Assembly: GCF_954871325.1 (NCBI RefSeq)
Contig: NC_088775.1
Location: 84,607,561-84,671,560 of the forward strand
DNA: 64,000 nucleotides
DNA from: Gordionus sp. m RMFG-2023
Lineage: Eukaryota; Nematomorpha; Gordioida; Chordodea; Parachordodidae
Direction of reading: 5' to 3'
Positions 36,806-47,400 of this stretch are shown piece by piece. The notes beneath the pieces were generated by a model that worked only from the letters and a program-made list of their open reading frames with translations, did not search any database and was not told the origin of the DNA. A program made the translations under genes and the position numbers. Every line of letters begins with the position of its first letter. Position 1 is the first letter of the stretch.

Positions 36806-37740
36806 AAATAATCGGATTTTAGTTTTTATGCTATTATTCAAGTTATTGCCCACTAAAAAATAAAATACTTTATATATGGTATAATATAAGATTTAATACA
36901 TACTAGAGGAAACTAGGGTTAGGTAAACCCCGGGGTTTGGCAATCCAGTTAATCTCATTTTAAAATTAAATACACCAGACGGTTAAAATTTTATCCTAAT
37001 ATAATTTTTATTAGTTTACATCTATAGACAAAAAATCTTTTTAAATAATTAATTATTAAAAATTTTATTTAAGAAATAAAATTTCTCTTGAAAAGGTAAT
37101 TTCAGGCTGTTTATGATTGGTATTTAGGATTTATAATAGGAAATCATAATCTCTCCTTAAGATCCTTATTTTTTTATATCCAAATCATTAAATTAAAATT
37201 AACCAAAATTAAGTTTCAATTTTTATATATGATTAGCTTCAATTATATTTTGAACAATAAAACGAGAAAACTATTCTAAACATTTCAATTTATTATGGCC
37301 TAAAAAATTAATGGTTAAGGAAGCCTCTTGAAATGGTTTCTCACCCCGCTGGGGCTTGTTGGACAAAATTTTCACTTTTACAAAAAATAAAATTAAAAAA
37401 AATGATTATATTCTTAAAATATTTCATAAGGCATCTTTATAGAGCATAGTTTTAAGTGTCTATTCATATATTATTTATATTATCTAAAAAAAACAGGGGT
37501 AATAGCCAATTTTGTAAAAATCGGTTCGACTAAACCCAATCTCTCTTACTTATATTTAAAGTGTAATAACTGTTGGTCCACTCTAGGAATTTCTACAAAT
37601 ATTAGGTAGAGTGTATGTCAAAAAAATTTAAAGTAAAAAAGATCAATTTTTATTTTATAGAGCCATTTAGGCTTATTTTCAATAAAGTAAATTATATAAT
37701 ATTAAAGGGCTATTATATAATATTAAAAATACATTATGAT
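36806..37740. mobile_element. Fragment of the long-TIR transposon, copy 3, split by an insertion
   Basis: 36806-36905 and 37549-37740 match contiguous sequence of copy 2 (61799-62110): GCTATTATTCA ... TTGCCCACT ... TATGGTATAATA before the split, and CTTATATTTAAAGTGTAATA after it. The sequence in between, 36906-37546, is a mariner-type insertion. The matched part is the non-coding region upstream of the transposase, so no coding fragment is present here. Confidence 0.75.
36906..37546. mobile_element. Mariner-type non-autonomous insertion at TA
   Basis: Ends are inverted: GAGGAAACTAGGGTTAGG on the left, and inverted from the right AGAGAGATTGGGTTTAGTC, each followed by AACC. TA flanks both sides (36904-36905, 37547-37548), and the corresponding uninterrupted sequence at about 61912 has a single TA. 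641 bp, no coding frame. The paralogous empty site makes the borders firm. Assignment to Tc1/mariner rests on the TA duplication and the tip. Confidence 0.75.
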
Positions 37741-37899
37741 TATAATTAAAAATTAATTTTATCTTATCTAGCACGTAGGTCATGGGCATATGAATTATAT
37801 GTAGACCCGCCCTCCATATAATCAACAAACCTTGTAACTTAGATGTGTTTTATCATAATGAGTGGAACTACACCCTATCTAATTTAATATAAAGAAGAA

Positions 37900-38145
37900 C
37901 AAGATTTTTTCTTGTTTTCAAAATATAGTATATCTTTCACTCAACTAAACCCCATCGAAAATTTTTTTGGCGTTTTGAAAAATCAATATCGCTCTATATA
38001 TCCCACACCAAATAACGGAATCCATAAAATCGAGGCAATTACTAGCTTTTTGCTAAATTTCACTAATTATGATTTCACAGCCTTCTATTCACATACGATA
38101 CGATATATCGAAGAGGGAATCCGATCTATTCCTTTGAACAATTAA
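37900..38145 (+). pseudogene. DDE_3 (Tc1/mariner-like) transposase C-terminal fragment
   Basis: The frame contains SISFTQLNPIENFFGVLKNQ followed by a helical tail ending at a stop. LNPIE with a following LK is the signature around the last catalytic acidic residue of DDE_3 endonucleases (Tc1/mariner/IS630 group). The N-terminal two thirds of the enzyme are not visible upstream. A tip-like AACCCCGGTCTCCCCTATAA at 39690-39712 could be the right end of the element this came from. Confidence 0.7.
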
Positions 38146-38328
38146 TTTAATAGGTATACACAAGATTATTATATAATGTAGATATATTTTTTCGTTATAT
38201 TATGTGCAATGCAATACGAATAGAAAATTTTATATTTTTTGATCTTTTATATAAATAAAATAAAGGTTTCACAAAGTCATTCTCGAAAAATATAAGAAAG
38301 GTAACTTTAATAGAAAATAATATAAACA

Positions 38329-38600
38329 ATGAAAAATAAGTTAAAAAATTATCATAATTTGACCTTAAGCTTTGCCCAAAAAGAAATTAATTTTTTCTCC
38401 AAATTTGGGTATCAAACTGGGAACATGGAGGATATTTCCTCCATTTTTAGCGATTTTTTTAAAATTTTTAACTTAAATACAAGTCTCCCCTGGCAACTTA
38501 ATATTAATTTCAAATTTACTTTAAAAATTTTTCTAGGAGATATAAGCGAGATTCCCAATTTTTATCAATTTTTGTTTTCGCGATTTAGAACTTTTTAACT
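38329..38600 (+). other. Unidentified open frame, partly repeated in a HAT1 intron
   Basis: An 89-residue frame, MKNKLKNYHNLTLSFAQKEI to the end, with no recognised family. Its last 90 bases (TTTTTCTAGGAGATATAAGC and neighbours) recur at about 46735-46815 inside an intron of HAT1, so this is more likely part of a repeat than a host gene. Confidence 0.35.
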
Positions 38601-39725
38601 CATTCAAAAATTTTTCCAATACCCTTCCCTACAAAGGAGGGGTAAATAATACCCCACGACTTTTATAATCTTGAAAAAACCTGAAGATATTTTGACTTGG
38701 TTTTTATAGTAGTTTAATATTTTGTTATTTTTAAATTTTTTTATAAATTGCAAATGTGTTATTTTCATTATTTATGCAAGAAAAAGACTTTTATTTATAT
38801 GGCTGCGTTTTAATTTAATCGTCAATATGTTTCATTAAATCATCACAACACTGTATATTATCTTTTATATGGTACTCTATATTTTAAAAGACCACTTTAA
38901 AAAAAAATCAAATGTTTGTTAAGCTATAAAAAAAAATTTTCCCAGATGGATTTAAAAAAATAAAAGAAAACTAAGTCATCAAAAATATAAAATCAATCCC
39001 TTATTTTTTTAATGATGGATTTTTTTTAAAATATATTATATTTATTTTTAATATTTATTAATAACTAATTTTTTCCCATCTGGTTTTTTTTATTATAAAA
39101 TTTTTTTTCTTATTTAAAATTAAAAATTATATTTCCATTTTATTTCTAAAAAATTTATATTTTATTTCTTCGTTTTAAGACTTAATATTAATTCTAAATG
39201 ATAAAAAAATCTCCATTCTATCATATATAAAAATATTGACAATATTTGTGGTAATTTAATATCTTCAAATTAAATTTTAATATTTTGAAGATATGGGGCA
39301 GGTTTTGGTTTTGGCGGGGTACCTTTTAGCCATTTTTAAGCAGGGATTATCTTGAATAAAAAAAATTCGACCAAATTTATCAAAACCTTAAAAGCCACTA
39401 GTTTTTCTTGGGCCACGAATGACATTATGAAGATGATTGACTTATTTTTTGTAAATTATATGACAGTTTTAAGTGATAATAAGTTCTTCCGGCTAATATA
39501 TATAATATAGATGAACCTAATAAATTTAACATATTTGACAATTTATTTCTATTTATTTAATTAGAATTAATATTTTTATATAAATTTTTTTATTTCTACC
39601 ATAGAGATATATGTAAAGATTAAAACTACGTTTAAACATTTTGGAAAAATTGCTTCCTCTATTTTTTATAGCACTTCAATTTTTTATGGACAATATAACC
39701 CCGGTCTCCCCTATAATATATTTAT

Positions 39726-39798
39726 AAAAAAATCATACCCAGGTCTGAATATTTTTTTAAAAAAAATCATACCCAGGTCTGAATATTTTTTAAAAAAA
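39726..39798. repeat. Short tandem repeat, two units
   Basis: A unit of about 33 bp containing ATCATACCCAGGTCTGAATA occurs twice in tandem, with a third, incomplete start. Confidence 0.7.
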
Positions 39799-39834
39799 AA
39801 TCTTTTATATATATTCTAAATAATTGTATAGGTA

Positions 39835-39990
39835 GTCTTGTTAAACGGCTCGATTTGAGCCAATTTAAAAACGGCTAACTCAACATTTTATCCAGAAAGC
39901 TATTATGTAAGCTTTAAGATTGTGGTCATAGATGGCACAAAAGTTTAGACATCTATCAGCGAAATGTCGGGGTTTAGATAATATTAATAA
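39835..39990. repeat. Palindromic MITE, half copy
   Basis: Begins GTTAAACGGCTCGATTTGAG, has AAAACGGCTAACTCAACATT and the TCATAGATGGCACAAAAG core. It runs directly into the right inverted end of the 4.5-kb element. Confidence 0.7.
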
Positions 39991-40237
39991 TAACATGGTC
40001 ATATTCTTAAAATAATAGATTTCGAATTTAAAAATATTTAAATTTTCGAACCATAGGGGTTAAATTTTTTTAATATATTTATCGTGGAGTAAATAATAAT
40101 AGCAGGCCGATTCAAAATAAACCTTAGACGACTCTGAAGCCGACTCATCGAGCCGACTCATGCGGCTCATGACGCTAAAATTGATATGAGTTTTGCGACT
40201 CAAAACTTGACTAGATTTTAGGCTAAGTCGAACATTA

Positions 40238-40540
40238 ATATTTTATAGTATTATCTAATAAAAAAATTTCCAACAAGAACAAAGCGTTTTATGAGGCATG
40301 TCTCTGGTAAATTTTTTTATCATATATTATAATATTTATTTAAAAATACAGATTCGATTAGGTATTTCGGGCCCCGTTTAAGCGTTAATCAAAAAAACAT
40401 AAACATGCCTTGAAATTTGAAAAAATATTCTGTTTGTAAATAACCTAGGACATTTTATTTTACTATATATTAACTAAAACATATGGTCACTTTCAAATCT
40501 ATTATCTAGATCAATTTCTAAGGTGATTCCTAAATCAACG
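40238..40540. repeat. Copy of the HAT1 upstream region, right piece
   Basis: 40238-40371 repeats 35611-35745 with only about seven differences. The stretch after it (CCGTTTAAGCG, AACATGCCTTGAAA, ATATTCTGTTTGTAAATAAC, ATGGTCACTT, TAAGGTGATTCC) continues colinear with 49590-49800 next to HAT1. Confidence 0.75.
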
Positions 40541-40544
40541 TTTA

Positions 40545-41960
40545 TAACAACTGAGATACAGACGTTGCAAACAATTATTATATATATAAGGGTTAATTAT
40601 AACCGTAACTAATATTTTAATATTAACAATTAAAATATCAAACATGTTCAATTTTAATAATTTTGTGGCTTAGACAATGAATATATATATCACTATCTAA
40701 ATTCTCTAACTTACTCTTAGATATAATTAATTTAACTTCTTACTCTACTCTACCACTTTAACAAATCTCAATTCTAAGATAGACGTAGTCTAATTTCTTA
40801 CAACTTATGGTTTGAATGACATATGACGATTTTTAAATTTTGTTTTTATTAATTTTATATTAAACTACAAAACAAAGTCACAAATTTTAAACATAAAAAA
40901 AGAACTTCTTTTTCATCAAAAAAAAAATTGAATAAAAGTATGATCATACTTTCGAAGATGAAAACTATTATAAAAAAATTAAGTTTGTCATTTAGTTTTA
41001 ATAAAAATATTTTCTTTTTTTCACAAATCAACAATATTGGGCTTTCATATATATAAATGTATGTAACTATTTATAAAATATCATAAGAAAAAAATTATAT
41101 AATATCTATAAAATATTTAAACAATAATGTCGTATGTTATACATAAAATATTACAGAATATTTTAAATAATTACTGAGAAGGGTTTTTTTGATTATACTT
41201 TTGGTCATGGCGTGAAGTATTGATATTATGAGAATAATGACTATGATATCGTCATTCGACGTCAATGGAATACTTGTCGATCTATCATCAATAAAGTCAG
41301 ATGCAAAGGTCAACGATCATATTATATTGTTCCAACACTATCTGGCTAAACGGTATGCTCCATTGACGCATTCGTTGGTTTGATCACTAGCTTGAAAAGA
41401 CGGTCATATTTTATATGTACATCAGCTTGATAATCGCTAGGCATTTTTTTTAACTATTGACGATTTATCTCCATATTGAAATTTCATGTTGGTATTCTTT
41501 AGGATAAAATCGATCAAAGGTGATTAGTATTATTGACGATCTATTACCAGAATTATGAAAATTTTAAGTTGGCATTCTTTGGGATTGCAATTAATCAAAA
41601 GTGATTCGGATGGTATGGTTATATTATCAGAACGACTTTTATTTTAAAAAAATTATTTATTTTTTGGATCTTTAATGCTTTGTGTAAAAAAAACTAACAA
41701 TTATTTAATTAATAAATCTGATGCGTAAAAATTTTATAAACAAAAAAATAGATAAATCCAATATATATAAAAAACAAATTATCAAAATTTCCCTGATGGA
41801 GAAAACATAAACATAACTTATACAAAGAAAAAAGGGAAATTTTTTTTAAAACAAAAATAACTAACATGGATATGTGCATCACCATGTTCAATTGTTCTTC
41901 CTCCCTAGAATTAATTACATAATTAAACATTTTAAACGCAACTTCCGTTTTTAATTTTTG
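40545..41960. other. No gene seen
   Basis: AT-rich with a slightly more mixed stretch at 41180-41640 in which GATCTATTACCAGAA-like phrases and AATTTTAAGTTGGCATTCTT recur twice (about 41485 and 41555). No frame or repeat end that I can name. Confidence 0.45.
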
Positions 41961-41964
41961 TTTT

Positions 41965-43690
41965 GCGATTCACAATTATTAAAAAAGATGTGGCATCTAT
42001 GAGCAAAATCATCAGATTGCGTAATATTTTTCTGGATAAAATGTTTAGTTAGCGTTGAGCCTTTTAACAACACAAATTACAAGCATATTTTTGTAAAAAA
42101 CTCTACCCAAAATAGCTTAAAATAAATGAGATATTAGAAAAAGTGAATCTTATTTTTTTCTTAAAAAAGAAAATACGAAATATAGCGGTTCTTAATTAAG
42201 GCTATGCCTTGCTAAAATTTATATTTTGAAGAAAAGATTGGATATGCTAATCCTTTATCCTATCTCATAATAGTGACATCGTCACAAACACTGAAAACTA
42301 TGCCTTTTTAGGTGATACATAATATAAAACACTTACACAACATGGATTTAGAAAATATCATTCATTTGAGAATCAATCGTTATTACGTATGAAATAAAGT
42401 TTGGAAAGTAATGACCTATTTTTAAATTTTAACCTAGACTGGCGATTTATTTGTAAAAATGCATTTTTAAGCCTAGTTGAATGCAAATCAATTGGTGACG
42501 TCATCTTGTGTAAGATAAGTAAAATAATAACCTATCTCACAATTATTCCAAGGCTTTCTCACAAGAAAATATGTTTTTAAGCAGACAAAATGCAAATAAT
42601 TTAAAATATTCTGGATTCTATATAGGTTACCAAAATGGCGTGTCACCTGATCTCCAGCCTGATTTGCATTCAACGACACTTAAAAATGCATTTTAAAAAT
42701 TTTTTAAATGACTTATGAAATGAAAATATAATTTGGGATTTTTTTCTACGCTTGACATTTAGAAAAGTATGACAAAAAATATATCCATGAAATATAAATG
42801 ATAATAAAAAAACAAAATTCCAAAATAAATAACTACACAAAATTAAAAATTTTAGAAAAAATAGTGATACTGATTTTAGAATGTATATCCTAATATATAT
42901 TTCTAATATTTATCTAATCCCATGTTAATTTTGTTTCAATTGTAATATAATATATACATCTATCACATTTTGTAGGAAAAACTTACATTTAATTATAGTT
43001 TGAAAATTAAATAATAGATTGAGTCGCTGAAAATCTTTTTCATTAGACAGATTTATTATTTCTTGACCTAGCTGCAACAATATCAAAAAAAAGTCTTTCT
43101 TATCTTTTTTTTAGAAATTTGTATATGTCGTATGGGGTTTCGGAATTCGTGGGGATTCGGAATCTCTCAATTTTAAATCATTTACTAAGAGCGATTTTTG
43201 GATTTTAAACATCTGATTTCACAGGAATTGTATTCCAGCATGTGCAGAGTATTTACCCTATAAATTTCAGCCAATTTCAGCGATGGACATTTTAGTATTT
43301 TTTAATTTATATGAAAAATCCATATAAAAATTAATATAAATTAGAAGTGGTTCTAAAGTTCATGGCAAAATTGTTTGAAATTTACAGTTTGGGTACTCTA
43401 CCCATGCTAGAATATATTTCCGGTTAAATCAACTTTAAAAATTTTTAAATCGCTCTCGGTAAAGGATTTAAAATCAAGAGATTCCGAATCCCCACGGATT
43501 CCGAATCCCAATACGACATATATATATATCATTTTATTTTTTTTAATCAATTGGCTTTAATGTCAGGTCACTTATATTTGGGCATTAGTTAAAATTTAAA
43601 GTATCCACCTATACTCACCTCCATTCAAAACAAATAAGATATGGACTAAATTTAGTTATATAAAGAATATAATTTATATCAAATAACTTG
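41965..43690. repeat. Segmental duplication, arm 2 (paired with 25534-27030)
   Basis: Colinear with arm 1 and on the same strand. Contains half a palindromic MITE (41975-42075), a degraded CCTAGACTGGCG MITE with inverted halves (42425-42700, including TACCAAAATGGCGTG), and the 43124-43520 MITE that arm 1 lacks. Non-coding. Confidence 0.75.
43124..43520. repeat. 397-bp palindromic MITE (tip TATGTCGTAT), insertion shown by an empty site
   Basis: The left end TATGTCGTATGGGGTTTCGG and the right end, inverted, TATGTCGTATTGGGATTCGG match. The inverted similarity extends through GATTCGGAATCTCT and GAGCGATTT almost to the centre. Arm 1 of the segmental duplication is uninterrupted at this point (about 26900-26915, TAGAAATTGTAGATC), which shows that this is an insertion. 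Target duplication is probably TA. Confidence 0.85.
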
Positions 43691-44344
43691 ACTTTTTAAC
43701 TAGTTTTTTATCAAGATGGCAGCATAATTGAGTATAATTGCTAATAATAAAATTTTGTTGATCCAATGACCAGTTGCTCAAGCCAAAACTTAAAAGCAAT
43801 CAACAAAGCAATAAATGAAAATAAAGATTTAAACATTACTTTCATGTAAAATTGAGAAAATATGCATAATTACAATATTATATATATAATTTGCTTAATT
43901 TAATCAAAATTATATAGATAATAATATATTTTCACAAAACCGTAAACATTTGTTTAATAATATCTTGCACTAGATATATATCCACACCATAAATTCTATC
44001 TCTAACACTTTTTAAAAAAATTAAATTTCTTAAGGATATTTAAAGATTTTGCAAAAAAAGAAATTCAAATATTTATAATCATTAGGGCATTTCCTTTTAA
44101 TACATTCTTCAATTATTCCCCATCAAAAATTATTTCATAGGCTTCTTTCCTGGATGCTCTATTTTTTTTATCTGCATTTGGTATTCAGAGAAGTTTATGG
44201 ACAATGGGTATTAAGTTATTTTGTTTTATGTATTTAAAAATAATTATGATTAAGAGCTGATGGGTGGATGTTTATAATGTTTATATTGGAGGTGACCTTT
44301 AAGAAAATAGTTTTAAAAAAGAAATTCATATGTTTGACAAATAA

Positions 44345-44350
44345 TTTATT
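44345..44350 (-). terminator. Poly(A) signal of HAT1
   Basis: AATAAA on the minus strand, about 50 bases after the HAT1 stop codon. The position fits a cleavage and polyadenylation signal. The region is AT-rich, so chance occurrence is possible. Confidence 0.45.
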
Positions 44351-44402
44351 AAAAAAATATATATTATCCTTTTATATAAAAAAATCATAATATAAATATA
44401 TA

Positions 44403-47400
44403 TCATTTATTTTCGTGAAGAAGTAGTTTGTCCGCAATAATTTGATACTCCTTGTACGCCACCTTAAATATATCCTCTACTTTATCTTGTAATTCCACTT
44501 TGGTTAATATAGTCGCTTTAAATTTAGCTAGCTTCTCATTTTCTTTCTTTAAATATATTTTTTTATATGAATAGTTTAAAAGAATCAATATAGTTATTAA
44601 TTAACTAAAAAAAATTTACCATCCCTGGAAATTAGAAAAAAGTCCATTCAAACTCTATAGTTGGGTAGTGGCAAAGTGGTTATTTCCTAATTACAAGAGG
44701 AGGCTGGTAATATTATTAAATAATGTGATTTGAGCCTATTTTTAAAAGTGGTTAACCTAATATTTTAGCCAGAATAATATTGATTAAGCTTCGAGATTTC
44801 GCGACCTCCAAATCCTTGTGCCATCTATGAGCAAAATCTTCCAGCTTACATAATATTTTTCTGGTTAAAATATTGAGTTGGCGTTATATAAAAATCGGCT
44901 CAAATCGAGCCATTTAACAACACTAGCTGCATTAAGAATATCTTTATAAAATGCTAATGTAGATACCAATTACCCAACTATATCTGAACCCTACAAAAAT
45001 GAAAATTGTGTCGATGAAAAATTATAAGATTTGGTAAAATTAAAAAACTTAATATTATCGAAACTAACCAAAAAGGGCTTCATCATTTTATCCCTCATTT
45101 CAGTTTTGTAAACATTGATTTTTTCGTCTGCTTTTGATTCATGAGGACAACGAAGAATAAAATAGAGGTTAAGAATGTCAATAATTTTGCTTATTTGCTT
45201 CTAAAAAGTAATATAATAAAAAAAATTGTGAATTATTATAACAAGGGGGGAATAAAAATCAAAATTATGATCGGTTTTTAAAAATATTACTATTCTCAAG
45301 TTTGATTCACCTACATTATGATTAGTTACCATTTTTTGGACAATAATGATTATAAAGTGGTACTTTTCTCGATGCGTAACAAAAAAATGATGACATTATA
45401 TCTTTAAAGTAATATTTAATGCCAGTGCCTGATGCCACAATTTGGCCTTGATTCTCACGATCTCATATCGCTACATTTGAGCCGATTTTTAAAAATGGCT
45501 AACTTAATATTTTAGCCAGAAAAATATTACCTAAGCCTCTAGATTTAGCCAACAGATGTCCAAATCATAGTGCCATCTATGAGCAAAATCGGCTTGCATA
45601 ATATTTTTATGACTAAAATATTGAGTTAGCCATTTTTAAAAATCGGCATAAATAAAACTATTTTGCAACACTACACTTGATTATATTAGGGTACATTGAT
45701 TATGTTTACAATTTAATATAAAATTTATGAAAATATATGGTTAGGATCCTTAGTATTTCTAACCCATTGTTAGCAATCATCGCATGAAATTTCTATAATG
45801 TAAACCCAGGATAATTATAAAATTGAATATTTAATACTATTAACTTTGTTCAATTTCAGTTTGTCGTGTACCATGGACAAGAGACCATCATTGATTATTA
45901 TTTTTCCAAAATTACTGTTGTTTAAAACAATGCTTGATTGGTAATCATTTGGGATAGGAAAAGATTTTAAAAGAGTTAATAGGTCTTCACAATCCACAAA
46001 ATCTCTCATCAAATTAAATTCGTAAGAAGGAGTTTCGACTGCATGATTTTATTGAAATATTATATAAAAAAATTGATAAATTACGAGTTTGATTTTAAAT
46101 TATTTTATTAATAAACTTTATTCGTTAATTAAAGCTAATTTAATACAAAGATAAAGGCGATAGAATTTTCTATCAAAATAAATTTATTCCATTTAATATG
46201 GCTTTCTTACATATAGTAATTTTTATTTAGAATTTTTTTTACTAGCAATGTCGACCACTTCATGATCATTGACACTAATATGGTCGTCAGATTCATAGAC
46301 ACCATTTTGTGTGTTTGTAGCATCATGTCCATTAATCCCCGTTACTCCATGTTCTATCCTGTAAAAACTATAGATCTGTCTCAAAAGTTTCGTGCCGAGG
46401 GATAATCTAGTGTGCATAGGCATCACCAAGAATTGGCTAATCCTGGGCCTTATTTTATTTGGGTAGGCGAAATATTCATAGACGTTGGCAAAACCCACTA
46501 TGTCATATTTTTTGTCAGAAGATTCGCCACTAGAGAGCAATGTTTTAAGCTTTTTCGAGTGGGGTAGTGATGTTGGAGGAGAATCATTATCATCGACGAA
46601 TTGATTGGCATTTTCGATATTTATTGTCTCGTACCTTGTAAATCGATAAGTATAAGTTTCCCGTTTAAAATTCCGATTTTTTTTATATAATCAACTTAAT
46701 TACAAATGTTTACTTCACTAGTCTCTGTTAATATCAATTTCAAATTTACTCTGAAATTTTTCTAGGAGATATAAGCGAGATTCTTAATTTTTTTAGCGAT
46801 TTAGAACTTCCGAGTATAAATATTATAATAAATCAGGCAGAGGAAAAAAGAGTTTTTTAAATAAAAAACTTAAGTTGTTATATTATAATATATTATGTAA
46901 AAATTTACAATTTTACAGCATGAAAAAGCGCCATCTAGAATCAGATAAATCTATATAAGATGCAGCGTCAATGTACCATAACGTAAAAATTTGCAGTCTT
47001 TGGTAATAATTGTAGAAATCTAAATTATAATCACTCGTCTGATGATGCATATTTTCGTCTGATTGGATCATGTACGTTTCATATGATTTACCTGATTTTA
47101 ATTTTTACATTCGATTATAAATTATTTTTATATTTTAGATACTAGGCCCCTCCACTCCCCTATAATTACTGTAAATTTTTATATTGATTTGTGAGCAAAA
47201 AAAATATTCCAGTGTTAGTTTATTTGTCAACAATGTTTTATTGTATTACAAATTATGAGTTTTAGGTATCATCTGCAGGTAACAAAATAAATATAACTCT
47301 TGTGGATTCTGACTTTTTATTATGATAAAACCTAAGAAATATGCATCTATCCTAATACAATAAGTGTAAAGTTTTAAAAAGTGAAACACAGTAAAGAGTT

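Larger units (their letters stand above)
35746..40236. mobile_element. 4.5-kb element with ~200-bp inverted ends, flanked by 135-bp direct repeats
   Basis: The ends 35746-35960 and 39995-40236 are inverted copies. Both contain GAGTCGCAAAACTCAT, CTCGATGAGTCGGCTTCAGA, GCTATTATTATTTACTCCAC and TATGGTTCGA. The tip AGTGTTGTTAAATAGTCGAG resembles the tip of the palindromic MITE family. The interior is a patchwork: two palindromic MITEs (36190-36335 and 36458-36682), a piece of the long-TIR transposon interrupted by a mariner-type insertion, a DDE_3 transposase end, and a further MITE half at 39835-39990. I found no transposase that clearly belongs to the outer element. The flanking 135-bp duplication (35611-35745 and 40238-40371) is far longer than a normal target duplication. 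Confidence 0.7.
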
